Source of the DNA: an uncultured Collinsella sp.
GTDB taxonomy: Bacteria; Actinomycetota; Coriobacteriia; Coriobacteriales; Coriobacteriaceae
Assembly (NCBI GenBank): GCA_902470765.1
Contig: CABRHW010000006.1
Location: 1-64,000 of the forward strand
Length of the DNA stretch: 64,000 nt
Direction: 5' to 3'
Both the position numbers and the translations under genes were made by a program. This document shows positions 8,525 to 17,024 of the stretch, in pieces. Within the stretch, counting starts at the first letter, position 1, and the number at the start of each line of letters is the position of its first letter. Under the pieces are notes generated by a model. It saw only the letters and a list, made by a program, of their open reading frames with translations. It was not told the DNA's origin and searched no databases.

Positions 8525-9583
8525 ATGCGCGCGTTTGATTTTGAAATGTCGCGCCGGGGGTTTGCCTCGGCGCTCGCCGCGGGCGCCTTGTCGCTTGCGC
8601 TCGCGGGCTGCGGCGGCGGAGCTGCGGGGGCGGGGTCTGCTGCGGGCTCGGCTGCCGGGTCTGCCGCTGACGGTGCCGCTGCCGAGCCGGTCGAGGTGCA
8701 CGTCGCGTCGCTCAAGGGCCCGACCTCGATTGGCTTGGTGCAGTTTATGGACCAGGCTGCCGATGGCGAGACGGACAATGAGTTCGACTTTGCGATCAAC
8801 ACTGCCGCCGACGAGATTGTGCCCAAGGTCATTCAGGGCGATATCGACATTGCCCTGGTGCCAGCCAACGTGGCGAGCGTGCTCTACAACAAGACCGAGG
8901 GCGCTGTGCAGGTCATCGACATCAACACGCTGGGCGTGCTGAACGTTGTGACGGGCGACGCGAGTGTGGCCTCGTTTGGCGATCTGGCGGGCCATACCGT
9001 CTATATGACGGGCAAGGGCGCCACGCCGGAGTACGTCATGAACTACCTGCTGGAGCGCGCGGGCCTGACCGGCCAGGTGACGCTCGAGTTTAAGAGCGAG
9101 CCCACCGAGGTGCTGTCGGCCCTGCTTGCCGATCCGTCTGCTGTGGGCGTGCTGCCCGAGCCGTTCAAGACCGCCGCCATCGCCAAGAGCGAAGGCAAGC
9201 TGTCGGCTCCGGTAAGTCTGACCGATGTGTGGGATGAGCTGGCAGGTGACACGGGTTCGCACCTGCTGACGGGCGTGACCGTGGTGCGCCGCACGTTTGC
9301 CGAGGAACATCCCGAGGCCGTGGCGGAATTCCTGAGCTGCCACGCGGCGAGCGTTGAGGCCGTGAACGCGTCGCCGGCGGACTGGGCCCAGGCCGTGGTC
9401 GATGCGGGCATCGTGGATAACGCCGCGATTGCCGAAAAGGCGATTCCCGGGTGCATGCTCGTGTGCCAGACGGGGAAGGACATGAAGGCGGCGCTCGGTG
9501 GGTACCTGCAGGTGCTGGCCGACGCGGACGCGAGTGCCGTGGGTGGTAAACTTCCGGCTGACGATTTCTACTACTTGGAGTAG
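8525..9583 (+). CDS. ABC transporter substrate-binding lipoprotein, NitT/TauT-like
   Basis: A 352-residue exported binding protein. The N-terminus has SRRGF, which resembles a Tat motif, followed by a hydrophobic stretch and the lipobox LALAGC, so it is likely lipid-anchored. An Ala/Gly/Ser-rich linker follows. The body resembles SsuA/ThiY/NMT1-type periplasmic-binding folds, with segments such as IVPKVIQGDIDIALVPANVA and VLPEPFKTAAIA. The start is 2 bases after the hydrogenase stop, with GAGGGGA 10 bases upstream, so it is co-transcribed with the hydrogenase. The ligand cannot be read from sequence; aliphatic sulfonates, pyrimidine precursors and other small molecules are all transported by this family. 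Confidence 0.78.
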   Translation: MRAFDFEMSRRGFASALAAGALSLALAGCGGGAAGAGSAAGSAAGSAADGAAAEPVEVHVASLKGPTSIGLVQFMDQAADGETDNEFDFAINTAADEIVPKVIQGDIDIALVPANVASVLYNKTEGAVQVIDINTLGVLNVVTGDASVASFGDLAGHTVYMTGKGATPEYVMNYLLERAGLTGQVTLEFKSEPTEVLSALLADPSAVGVLPEPFKTAAIAKSEGKLSAPVSLTDVWDELAGDTGSHLLTGVTVVRRTFAEEHPEAVAEFLSCHAASVEAVNASPADWAQAVVDAGIVDNAAIAEKAIPGCMLVCQTGKDMKAALGGYLQVLADADASAVGGKLPADDFYYLE

Positions 9584-9586
9584 CCC

Positions 9587-10963
9587 GTGCGTGCGTTTGC
9601 TCGACAAATGACAGAGCGTATGAAGGCGGTGGCGGCAGCAGGTGCCGTCGCCGCCTTTTGGCTTGCCGTGTGGATGCTGGTGGCGGCGCTGGTGGCGCAG
9701 CCGCTGATTTTGCCGGGGCCGGGTGCTGTTGCCTTGGCGCTGCTGCGCCTGGTGTGCGATGGCGGTACCTGGGCGATTTTGGCGGGCTCGGGCGCGCGGA
9801 TACTAAGCGGGCTGGCGCTTGCCGCGGTGTGCGGCGGCGTGCTGGCGGGAGTCTCGGTGCGGTCGCGTGCGTTTGCGCACCTGGTGGCTCCGGCACTGTC
9901 GTTTGTAAAGGCGACGCCGGTTGCCTGCGTGGTGGTCCTGCTGCTCATTTGGTTGGGGTCGGCACGTGTGAGCATCGCGGCGGTCTTTTTGATGGCGCTG
10001 CCGGGCGTATATTTCTCGCTGGTCGAGGGTTTGACGCAGGTTGATCAGTCACTGGAGCAGATGTTTCGTCTGCATGGAGTGCGGGGCTGGCGACTGTTTT
10101 GCGCTCACACCTGGCGCGAAGTCCTGCCGTTTGTGCTTTCGTGCGCCCGCGCCGTGATCGGCATGAGTTGGAAGGCCGGTGTGGCGGCGGAGCTCATCGG
10201 CATGGCGACGGGCACCGTGGGTGAGCGCATCTATCAGGCAAAGCTTTTGATTGAGACGGCCGATCTGCTGGCGTGGACCGTGTTGGTCGTGGCGGCATCG
10301 TGGGCATGTGAGCGCGTGCTAGTGTGGCTGCTGCGGGTTTCGGGGCCCGTGGCGTGGCATGTTGCCGTGCGGGCGCATGGGCATGGATTGCGTGGGCGTG
10401 CGGGGGCTGCGAGCGATGGCACTTCAGCGGAGCTTGCGCTTGCCGTGGGCGATCGCGCGCCCTGGGCGCCGGCGCTGGATGGTCTGGTGCTCAACGTGCC
10501 CGCGGGTGGGCGTATCTGTGTGATGGGCGCTTCGGGCATGGGCAAGTCGACGCTGCTTTCGTTGGCAGCGGGGGAGTGCGCGCCGTGCTCGATGGTGTTT
10601 CAGGATGCACGCTTGGTCGAGTCCGCCGCGGCGCTGGATAACGTGCTAGTGTGCGCCGATGCACGCGTGGACGCCTCGAGTGCTGCGGCCCTGTTGCGCC
10701 TGCTGGTGCCGGGGGTCGATGTACATGCTCGCGTGGCCGAGCTTTCGGGCGGGCAGCGCCGTCGCGTCGAGATCGCTCGAGCCCTGCTGTGCCCGGGCGG
10801 CGCGGTGATTCTTGACGAGCCCTTTACCGGTTTAGATACCGCTGCGCGCGACGCATGCGCCGAGGTCGTGCTCGACTTGCTCGACGGCCGTATGCTGCTG
10901 CTTGCCTCGCACGATGTCGCCGACGCTCAGGCCCTCGATATCTCGGACATCATCACGCTCTAA
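9587..10963 (+). CDS. Fused ABC permease-ATPase, NitT/TauT-like
   Basis: A 458-residue protein joining two parts usually encoded separately. Residues about 1-255 are a SsuC/TauC-type membrane permease with about six segments and a cytoplasmic coupling loop (SLEQMFRLHGVRGW). Residues about 280-458 are an ABC ATPase with Walker A GASGMGKST, signature LSGGQRRRVEIARAL, Walker B AVILDEPF and switch His in LLASHDVAD. The ATPase is short (about 180 residues) and its Q-loop (SMVFQDARL) lies unusually close to Walker A, so a stretch seems trimmed. It starts with GTG, 3 bases after the lipoprotein stop, and completes a two-gene importer in the hydrogenase operon. Confidence 0.8.
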   Translation: MRAFARQMTERMKAVAAAGAVAAFWLAVWMLVAALVAQPLILPGPGAVALALLRLVCDGGTWAILAGSGARILSGLALAAVCGGVLAGVSVRSRAFAHLVAPALSFVKATPVACVVVLLLIWLGSARVSIAAVFLMALPGVYFSLVEGLTQVDQSLEQMFRLHGVRGWRLFCAHTWREVLPFVLSCARAVIGMSWKAGVAAELIGMATGTVGERIYQAKLLIETADLLAWTVLVVAASWACERVLVWLLRVSGPVAWHVAVRAHGHGLRGRAGAASDGTSAELALAVGDRAPWAPALDGLVLNVPAGGRICVMGASGMGKSTLLSLAAGECAPCSMVFQDARLVESAAALDNVLVCADARVDASSAAALLRLLVPGVDVHARVAELSGGQRRRVEIARALLCPGGAVILDEPFTGLDTAARDACAEVVLDLLDGRMLLLASHDVADAQALDISDIITL

Positions 10964-10990
10964 ATACTAACTCAGCAACAAAATGATTCG

Positions 10991-11015
10991 TTTTCCTCCG
11001 CTCCCATGGGGTCGG
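10991..11015. repeat. Copy of dispersed TTTTCCTCCG element
   Basis: TTTTCCTCCG followed by CTCCCATGGGGTC is the most diverged of three copies of an intergenic motif; better copies lie at 23721-23745 and 44934-44959. It lies between the ABC transporter and the RelB-like gene. Its role is unknown. Confidence 0.4.
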
Positions 11016-11018
11016 GTG

Positions 11019-11027
11019 TGCTATTCT
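11019..11027 (+). promoter_or_regulatory. Candidate extended -10 promoter
   Basis: TGCTATTCT fits an extended -10 (TG-N-TATTCT) about 150 bases before the RelB-like start. No convincing -35 box is visible, as expected for this promoter class. Confidence 0.3.
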
Positions 11028-11178
11028 ATCTGCGGGTTAATACTTAGGAATACCAAGTAATACCAACGCAGCAGAAACAAACTCCGGATGCGGGCCAATC
11101 GGGTTGCCTTCACAGCCCGTCGCCCAGCCGCGTGGCCCGCATCTATCCGCACCACCGTCGTTTCAAAAAGGAAGCGCC

Positions 11179-11382
11179 ATGGCAGAACACATGACCCCGG
11201 TTGTCGCGAAGGTCTTGCCCGAGGAAAAGGCGGCCTTCGCGGCGGCAACCCAGCTCGTGGGCACCACGCCGTCCAACGCCATCCGCATGTTTATCGCCGC
11301 GTTCAATCGCTGCGGCACCTTCCCGTTCGACATTTCGCCCAACGGGGCTTTTGGCGCTGCGCCCGATTCTCATCAACAATGA
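11179..11382 (+). CDS. RelB/DinJ-like antitoxin family protein, orphan
   Basis: A 67-residue protein. The segment VVAKVLPEEKAAFAAATQLVGTT followed by PSNAIRMFIAAF fits a ribbon-helix-helix DNA-binding unit of the RelB/DinJ antitoxin type. ATG 11179 is chosen for the AAAAAGGAAG just upstream; the frame is open back to 11104 without a better site. No RelE/YafQ-like toxin follows: the next gene, 34 bases on, is a CPBP protease. It may therefore be a solitary regulator or a remnant of a toxin-antitoxin pair. The C-terminal residues after FPFDIS look unconserved. Confidence 0.6.
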   Translation: MAEHMTPVVAKVLPEEKAAFAAATQLVGTTPSNAIRMFIAAFNRCGTFPFDISPNGAFGAAPDSHQQ

Positions 11383-11416
11383 CTGTCCCCAAGTGCCGGG
11401 TTTTGAGGAGGTTGGC

Positions 11417-12328
11417 ATGCTCAATGCGCTGGTTTGGGCGCTTGCCTGTTTTGGTGTCGTCGCTGCCGATATTGCCCTGAGCATTGTTTTGTTCTCCGCG
11501 CTGGACATCGTGTCGGCACTGACGGGTTTCCCGATCGACAATCTCGATATTCAATGGTTTCAGGCCGCCGCTCAGACGGCGTCGTTTTTGATGGCGCTGC
11601 TGTGGTGGCGCTATCTGTGGCCCCGCTCCTTCATGGCGCGCCGGCAAGGTGAACGCCCGCTCGGCGGGGGAGCAAATGCTGCATGGAAGCGCGTCGCATG
11701 CGTTGTCGTGATCGGCCTATCCATGCAGGTGGTCATTAGCTACCTATGCGACGGCGTGCTGTCGCTGCTGCCCGAGGTTGCGGCGGACTATAGCGAGCTC
11801 GTCGAGGAAACAGGCTTGGGCGATACCAACCTTCTTGCCGTCCTGACCACGGTGCTCGGCGCTCCGTTTTGCGAGGAGTTGCTGGTGCGCGGCATTGTTT
11901 TTGAGTTTTCGCTACGAGCGTTTAATCCGCAGTGCCACCCGCTTTGGAAGCGCAGGCGTCGTGCGAGCGCGCAGGACGGCGCCATGGTGCCCTGGGCGGC
12001 ACCAAGCACGTGGGGTATCGCCGCGGCGATTGTGCTGCAGGCGGCAATCTTCGGTTTTATGCACATGAACTGGGTGCAGGGCTGCTATGCGGGTGCCGCC
12101 GGCCTCATCTTTGGCTGGGTGCTCGTGACCACCGGAAAGCTCCGCTACACGATCCTGCTGCACTTTGCCTTTAACGCCGGGTCGTACCTGATGGGTCTGT
12201 TGTGGTTTGTGAACACACCGCTCGACGTGGTAATCACGGTCGCTATCGCCGGCGTCATCCTCGTTGAGGCTATGCGCTCGCTGCGCCACGCGTGTGGGAT
12301 GGGCGCAGCGAGCGCGCCGCTGCCCTAG
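11417..12328 (+). CDS. CPBP family intramembrane metalloprotease
   Basis: A 303-residue integral membrane protein with about eight hydrophobic segments. The Abi/CAAX-protease motifs are present: EELLVRG (glutamates and arginine), FGFMHMNW with the metal histidine, and LLHFAFN with the last histidine. Family members cleave prenylated or other membrane substrates or act in bacteriocin self-immunity; no substrate can be named. GAGGAGG ends 5 bases before ATG 11417. The gene converges on the YgiQ gene, and their stop codons overlap in CTAG. Confidence 0.8.
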   Translation: MLNALVWALACFGVVAADIALSIVLFSALDIVSALTGFPIDNLDIQWFQAAAQTASFLMALLWWRYLWPRSFMARRQGERPLGGGANAAWKRVACVVVIGLSMQVVISYLCDGVLSLLPEVAADYSELVEETGLGDTNLLAVLTTVLGAPFCEELLVRGIVFEFSLRAFNPQCHPLWKRRRRASAQDGAMVPWAAPSTWGIAAAIVLQAAIFGFMHMNWVQGCYAGAAGLIFGWVLVTTGKLRYTILLHFAFNAGSYLMGLLWFVNTPLDVVITVAIAGVILVEAMRSLRHACGMGAASAPLP

Positions 12329-14466
12329 TTGCGACGCCCGCCTCCGTTGGCGCCCTGACGCCCCTGAGCTGCACGGTTGCGCCCGGCAGTGTTCTGTGCA
12401 CGCGACATGCCGCCGTGCCCCTTGCTGCCTTTGGGTCCCTTGCCGCCAGCGCCACCGTGCGGCTTGCCGCCTTTCTTGCCGGTGCCATGCCCACCGCCAG
12501 CAGACGTCTCACCCGGGCGCGGCGGCACGGGGCGGATTAGACAGTGTTTGGTGTAGCCGATCAGGTCACGACGCCCGTCTTTTTCCAGCGCCTCGCGCAC
12601 CAGCTTGTAGTTCTCGGGCTTGCGATACTGGATGAGCGCGCGTTGCATGGCCTTCTCGTGCGGGTCGCGTGCCACGTAGATCGGCTGCATGGTGCGTGGG
12701 TCCACGCCGGTGTAGTACATGCAGGTCGACATGGTGGACGGGGTGGGGTAGAAGTCCTGCACCTGCTCGGGCATGTAGCCCATGTCGCGCACGGCCTCGG
12801 CAAGGTCCACAGCTTCCTTCATGGTCGAGCCGGGGTGGCTCGAGATTAGGTATGGCACCACGTACTGCTTGAGTCCGTATTCGCGGTTCAGGCGTTCAAA
12901 TTTACGGCAGAACGCGTCGTAGACGGCGCGGCTCGGTTTGCCCATCACGGAGAGCACCGCGTCGCTCACATGCTCGGGCGCTACGCGCAGCTGGCCCGAG
13001 ACATGGTGCTCCAGCAGCTCGCGCAAAAACTCGTCCGAGGCGTCGGCCATGGTGTAGTCAAAGCGGATGCCGCTGCGGACGAAGACCTTCTTGACGCCCG
13101 GCAGCTGGCGCAGATCGCGCAGCAACTGTGTGTAGCCGCTCTCGTCGACCACCATGTTCTTGCACACACTCGGCCACAGGCAGCGCTTGTTCTTGCACAC
13201 GCCATGCTTGAGCTGTTTGTCACAGGCAGGGCGGCTAAAGTTAGCCGTCGGTCCGCCCACGTCGTTGATGTAGCCCTTAAACTCGGGATCGCGCGTGAGC
13301 AGCTCGGCCTCGCGCATGATCGAATCGTGGCTGCGCATCTGCAGCACGCGGCCCTGGTGGAAGGTGAGCGCGCAAAACGAGCACTCGCCAAAGCACCCGC
13401 GGTTGGAGCTGATCGAAAACTTGATCTCGGCAAAGGCCGGTACGCCGCCCGCCGCGTCGTAGTCGGGATGCCAATCGCGGGCGTAGGGGAGCTCGGCGAC
13501 CTCGTCCATCTCGTCGGTGGTGAGTGTTGCCGATGGCGGGTTCTGCACCACATAGACGCTGTTGGGATAGGGCTCTACCAGGCGATGACCGGTGATGGGG
13601 TCCATATTCTGCTGCTGCACGTTAAAGCTGCGCGCGTAGTTGAGCTTGTCGGCGGCAAGGTCGTCCCAGCTGGGCAGCAGGTCGTAGTCGTAGACCTCGT
13701 CGAGCGAACCCGTGCGGTAGACGGTGCCGTTGATATAGGTGATCTGGTCGACGGGCAGCCCCGCGTCGAGCGCGTCGGCGATCTCGACAATCGCGTGCTC
13801 GCCCATGCCGTAGATGAGGATGTCGGCGCCCGAGTCGAGCAGTACCGAGCGCTTGAGCTTGTCCTGCCAGTAGTCGTAGTGGGCCAGGCGGCGCAGGCTT
13901 GCCTCGATGCCGCCGATGATGATGGGAGCGTCCTTGAACGTCTGGCGGATGAGGTTGCCATAGACCGTGACGGCTCGGTTGGGACGGCGCCCCTCCTCGC
14001 CGCCGGGGGTGTAGGCGTCGGAGTGGCGGCGGTGCTTGGTCACCGAATAGTGGTTGACCATGGAGTCCATGTTGCCGGCACTGACGAGAAAGCCCAGGCG
14101 AGGCTCGCCGAGCACCGTGATGCTGGCGGGGTCGGTCCAGTCGGGCTGGCAGATGATACCCACCTTGTAGCCGTGCGCGTCAAGGACGCGGCTGATGATA
14201 GCCATGCCAAAGCTCGGATGGTCCACGTAGGCGTCACCGCAGATGTAGACAAAGTCGCACTGGTCCCAGCCGCGCGCATCCATGTCGGCGCGACTGACGG
14301 GGAGGAACTTATCGCGGCCCGGACGCCAGGGGCGGGCGGGCGTCGCTTGGGAATGCTTGGTGCGGGCGACCGTGGCCTGCGCCTTACCGCCGCGCTTTTG
14401 CTGCTGGCCCTGTTTGCCCTGCTGACTGCGCTGGTTGTTCTGAGCGTGCTGAGGCTTTTTTGCCAC
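12325..14466 (-). CDS. YgiQ family radical SAM protein
   Basis: A 713-residue protein. The radical SAM cysteines are in NRGCFGECSFCALTFHQG (about residue 360), preceded by the long YgiQ N-terminal region (FLPVSRADMDARGWDQCDFV). GIEASLRRLAHYDYWQDK and APEHVSDAVLSVMGKP are further family-typical stretches. The reaction is unknown; the family is called UPF0313. The C-terminal 70 residues are Gly/Lys/Arg-rich and probably disordered, and a basic Gln/Lys-rich stretch also precedes the first domain. GTG 14466 is chosen because GGGAGGG lies just upstream; the frame is open to 14637, but that extension has no ribosome binding site and crosses the 14504-14538 hairpin. Confidence 0.88.
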   Translation of the reverse strand: MAKKPQHAQNNQRSQQGKQGQQQKRGGKAQATVARTKHSQATPARPWRPGRDKFLPVSRADMDARGWDQCDFVYICGDAYVDHPSFGMAIISRVLDAHGYKVGIICQPDWTDPASITVLGEPRLGFLVSAGNMDSMVNHYSVTKHRRHSDAYTPGGEEGRRPNRAVTVYGNLIRQTFKDAPIIIGGIEASLRRLAHYDYWQDKLKRSVLLDSGADILIYGMGEHAIVEIADALDAGLPVDQITYINGTVYRTGSLDEVYDYDLLPSWDDLAADKLNYARSFNVQQQNMDPITGHRLVEPYPNSVYVVQNPPSATLTTDEMDEVAELPYARDWHPDYDAAGGVPAFAEIKFSISSNRGCFGECSFCALTFHQGRVLQMRSHDSIMREAELLTRDPEFKGYINDVGGPTANFSRPACDKQLKHGVCKNKRCLWPSVCKNMVVDESGYTQLLRDLRQLPGVKKVFVRSGIRFDYTMADASDEFLRELLEHHVSGQLRVAPEHVSDAVLSVMGKPSRAVYDAFCRKFERLNREYGLKQYVVPYLISSHPGSTMKEAVDLAEAVRDMGYMPEQVQDFYPTPSTMSTCMYYTGVDPRTMQPIYVARDPHEKAMQRALIQYRKPENYKLVREALEKDGRRDLIGYTKHCLIRPVPPRPGETSAGGGHGTGKKGGKPHGGAGGKGPKGSKGHGGMSRAQNTAGRNRAAQGRQGANGGGRRN

Positions 14467-14503
14467 GATCCCTCCCGGTGTTTGTATGCTGCACGTAATT
14501 GTA

Positions 14504-14538
14504 ACCAGTCTTTTTGGGACGGGGCTAAAAAGACTGGT
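14504..14538. repeat. Perfect 12-bp inverted repeat between divergent genes
   Basis: ACCAGTCTTTTT (14504-14515) and AAAAAGACTGGT (14527-14538) pair perfectly around GGGACGGGGCT. It lies between ygiQ-like and the YoaK-family gene. The T/A runs are inside the arms, so it is not a standard terminator. It may be a dispersed palindromic repeat or an operator. Confidence 0.5.
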
Positions 14539-14719
14539 GGAGTACATGGGCTGGCGGATCGGCGTATCGATGCGGGTGCCGTTTGTTTCCAGACTGTGTA
14601 TCCGCGCGTTGGGGAGCCCGTCTCGCGCGCATGCCATGTTGTCAATGGGTTACAGTATGAACGGCGGCTATGTTTCCGCCAACGCACGAGAGAGTCGTCA
14701 ACAAGGAGGATGCACGACG

Positions 14720-15436
14720 ATGCAGCGTGCCAAACAGATATCGGAGTCTATTGAGCTGGGCATCATCTTGGCGCTCGCCGGTGGCTTTATGGATGTGTAT
14801 TCGTACATTGGGCGCGATCATGTTTTCGCCAACGCGCAGACGGGCAACATCCTGCTCGTGGGCGTGAGCATCTCGGAAGGCAACTGGGCACTGGCGGGGC
14901 GCTACTTCTTCCCCGTGGTGTCGTTTGCTGTGGGCATTATGCTTGCCGACCTGGTTCACGAGCGGTTTGGCAGTGTGATTCACTGGCGCCAGGTGACGGT
15001 GTTTTTTGAAGCCGTTATCTTGCTGGGCGTGAGCTTTATCCCAGGCGGCGGTTACAACCTGCTCGCCAACTGCCTCACCTCGTTTGCCTGCGGCATGCAG
15101 GTCGAGAGCTTCCGCAAGATCCACGGTCACGGCATCGCCACGACCATGTGTATCGGCAACCTCCGCAATGCCTTGCAAAACGTGGACGACTACATCATCA
15201 CCCACAAGCGCGGCTTTTTGGAAAACGGCCTGCTGTATTTTGGCGTGATCTTTACCTTTGTGTTTGGCGCCGTGTTGGGCAACTGGTGTATTGAGCGCAT
15301 GGGCCTGCACGCCATCGTCGTGGCGAGCGTGCTGCTGTTTGTCGCGTTTGCCATCATGTTCATCGACCGCGAGCGCGACTTGCGTTTTCGCTGGAAGGTT
15401 GCGGCCGAGGCTTGGAAAGAGGGCTGTCGAAAGTAA
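14720..15436 (+). CDS. YoaK family (DUF1275) membrane protein
   Basis: A 238-residue membrane protein with about six hydrophobic segments. The typical DUF1275 start is visible: ALAGGFMDVYSYIGRDHVFA followed by NAQTGNILL; then SFACGMQVESFRKI and TTMCIGNLRNAL. The function of the family is not established. ATG 14720 has AAGGAGG 10 bases upstream; the frame extends to 14486 without support. A strong terminator follows directly, so it is probably a single-gene transcript. Confidence 0.8.
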   Translation: MQRAKQISESIELGIILALAGGFMDVYSYIGRDHVFANAQTGNILLVGVSISEGNWALAGRYFFPVVSFAVGIMLADLVHERFGSVIHWRQVTVFFEAVILLGVSFIPGGGYNLLANCLTSFACGMQVESFRKIHGHGIATTMCIGNLRNALQNVDDYIITHKRGFLENGLLYFGVIFTFVFGAVLGNWCIERMGLHAIVVASVLLFVAFAIMFIDRERDLRFRWKVAAEAWKEGCRK

Positions 15437-15441
15437 CCGAA

Positions 15442-15478
15442 TGCGGCAAAGGGGTTGTCCCTTTGCCGCAATATTTTT
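15442..15478 (+). terminator. Rho-independent terminator
   Basis: Perfect 12-bp stem TGCGGCAAAGGG (15442-15453) with CCCTTTGCCGCA (15459-15470), loop GTTGT, then ATATTTTT. Confidence 0.85.
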
Positions 15479-15601
15479 CATCTTCTGTTGAAACGCTTTA
15501 ACAATTTTGACGTTCTCACGTGTTTTTTGTTTCAAAAGCGTTAGGATGGGACTCATAGCGTGGGGCGTAATGGGTGCCCCGCACACGATGGGAGGCTATC
15601 A

Positions 15602-16768
15602 ATGGCTAATCGTTTCGTTCTCAATACCATCTCTTATCATGGTTCCGGCGCTATCAAGGAGATCCCCGGCGAGCTCCAGCGTCGCGGCTACAAGAAGATC
15701 TTCGTCTGCTCTGATCCCGACCTGGTCAAGTTTGGCGTTACCGCCAAGGTGACCGACGAGCTCGACGCCGCCGGCATCGCTTGGAGCCTCTACTCCGAGA
15801 TTAAGCCCAACCCCACTATCCAGAACGTCAAGGACGGCGTCGAGGCCTTCAAGGCCGCCGAAGCTGACGCTATCGTGACCATCGGTGGCGGCTCCTCCAT
15901 GGACACCGCCAAGGCTATCGGCATCATCATCAACAACCCCGAGTTTGCCGATGTCCGCAGCCTCGAGGGCGTTGCTCCCACTAAGAACCACGCCGTGTTT
16001 ACCATCGCTGTGCCGACGACCGCCGGTACCGCTGCCGAGGTGACCATCAACTACGTCATCACCGACCCCGAGAAGGTCCGCAAGTTCGTGTGCGTCGACA
16101 CCAACGACGCCCCCGAGGTCGCCGTCGTCGACCCCGACATGATGGCTTCCATGCCCGCCGGCCTGACCGCCTCCACCGGCATGGACGCTCTAACCCACGC
16201 CATCGAGGGCTACACCACCAAGGGCGCTTGGGAGCTCTCCGACATGTTCCACTTTGAGGCTATTAAGCTGATCAGCGAGAACCTGCGCGACTCCGTCGCC
16301 GAGGCCAAGTCCGGCCAGCCCGGCTCCGGCCGTGAGGGCATGGCTCTTGGCCAGTATGTCGCCGGCATGGGCTTCTCCAACGTTGGCCTGGGCATCGACC
16401 ACGCCATGGCTCACACCCTGTCCGCTCACTACGACACCCCGCACGGCGTCGCTTGCGCCATGCTGCTGCCGATCGCCATGGAGTTCAACAAGCCGGTTTG
16501 CGCCGAGCGTCTGGCCAAGGTTGCCGTCGCCATGGGCGTTGACACCACGGGCATGAGCACCGACGAGGCCGCCGACGCCGCTATCGCCGCCGTCAAGCAG
16601 CTTTCCGCCGACGTGAATATCCCGCACGTCTGCGAGGCCATGAAGGCTGACGAGATCGAGGTCCTGGCCAAGGACGCCATGGCCGACGCTTGTTTCCCGG
16701 GTAACCCGCGCGAGGCGACGCTCGACGACGTCATCGAGCTCTTCAAGAAGATCTGCCCGGTTGCCTAA
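15602..16768 (+). CDS. fucO: Lactaldehyde reductase / iron-containing alcohol dehydrogenase
   Basis: A 388-residue group III alcohol dehydrogenase that reduces lactaldehyde to 1,2-propanediol with NADH. It follows Escherichia coli FucO closely from the start (MANRFVLN), with GGGSSMDTAKAIGII (NAD site), NNPEFADVRSLEG, PTTAGTAAEVTINYVITD, and the iron ligands Asp and His in ALTHAIEGY, GLGIDHAMAH and YDTPHGVACA. FucO from memory has GLVHGMAHPLGAF where this protein has GIDHAMAHTLSAH; the histidine used as metal ligand is kept. GGGAGG lies 8 bases before ATG 15602. No fucose or rhamnose genes are adjacent, so a role as general fermentation alcohol dehydrogenase is possible. Confidence 0.88.
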   Translation: MANRFVLNTISYHGSGAIKEIPGELQRRGYKKIFVCSDPDLVKFGVTAKVTDELDAAGIAWSLYSEIKPNPTIQNVKDGVEAFKAAEADAIVTIGGGSSMDTAKAIGIIINNPEFADVRSLEGVAPTKNHAVFTIAVPTTAGTAAEVTINYVITDPEKVRKFVCVDTNDAPEVAVVDPDMMASMPAGLTASTGMDALTHAIEGYTTKGAWELSDMFHFEAIKLISENLRDSVAEAKSGQPGSGREGMALGQYVAGMGFSNVGLGIDHAMAHTLSAHYDTPHGVACAMLLPIAMEFNKPVCAERLAKVAVAMGVDTTGMSTDEAADAAIAAVKQLSADVNIPHVCEAMKADEIEVLAKDAMADACFPGNPREATLDDVIELFKKICPVA

Positions 16769-16775
16769 CTTGGTT

Positions 16776-16905
16776 CGGCGGGCCCCTGCCCGTTAGCCCC
16801 ACAATCGTCCTCGGACATGTCGGAAGCCCCCGCTGCGCACTTCGTGCGGCGGGGGCTTCCTCCGTCCTGCGGAAAGATTGTGGGGCTAACGGCAGGGGGC
16901 CGCCG
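16776..16905. repeat. 130-bp nested inverted repeat containing a terminator
   Basis: Outer arms of about 30 bases (16776-16806 and 16876-16905) match as inverted copies with few mismatches; the perfect core is GTTAGCCCCACAATC with GATTGTGGGGCTAAC. Inside lies a second perfect stem, GGAAGCCCCCGC (16822-16833) with GCGGGGGCTTCC (16849-16860), around GCAC-TTCG-TGC. The inner stem is a plausible terminator for fucO. The outer arms are unexplained. Confidence 0.7.
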
Positions 16906-17024
16906 GCTCGTTATCGTGGCGGGCGCAGTCCTGGCGAGCTCGATGGGTCATCTCGCTAGGTAAAAAGATGGCTCGCGGTGGTATTGTTGCTGTGGGTTTA
17001 ATTCGATATGAAAGGGTGACTTTG

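Noticed and set aside
11179..11382. A complete toxin-antitoxin module
   Set aside because: No toxin-like gene lies on either side.
12970..14754. Plus-strand frame opposite the YgiQ gene
   Set aside because: The radical SAM motifs are on the minus strand. This frame is an Ala/Val/Asp-rich shadow.
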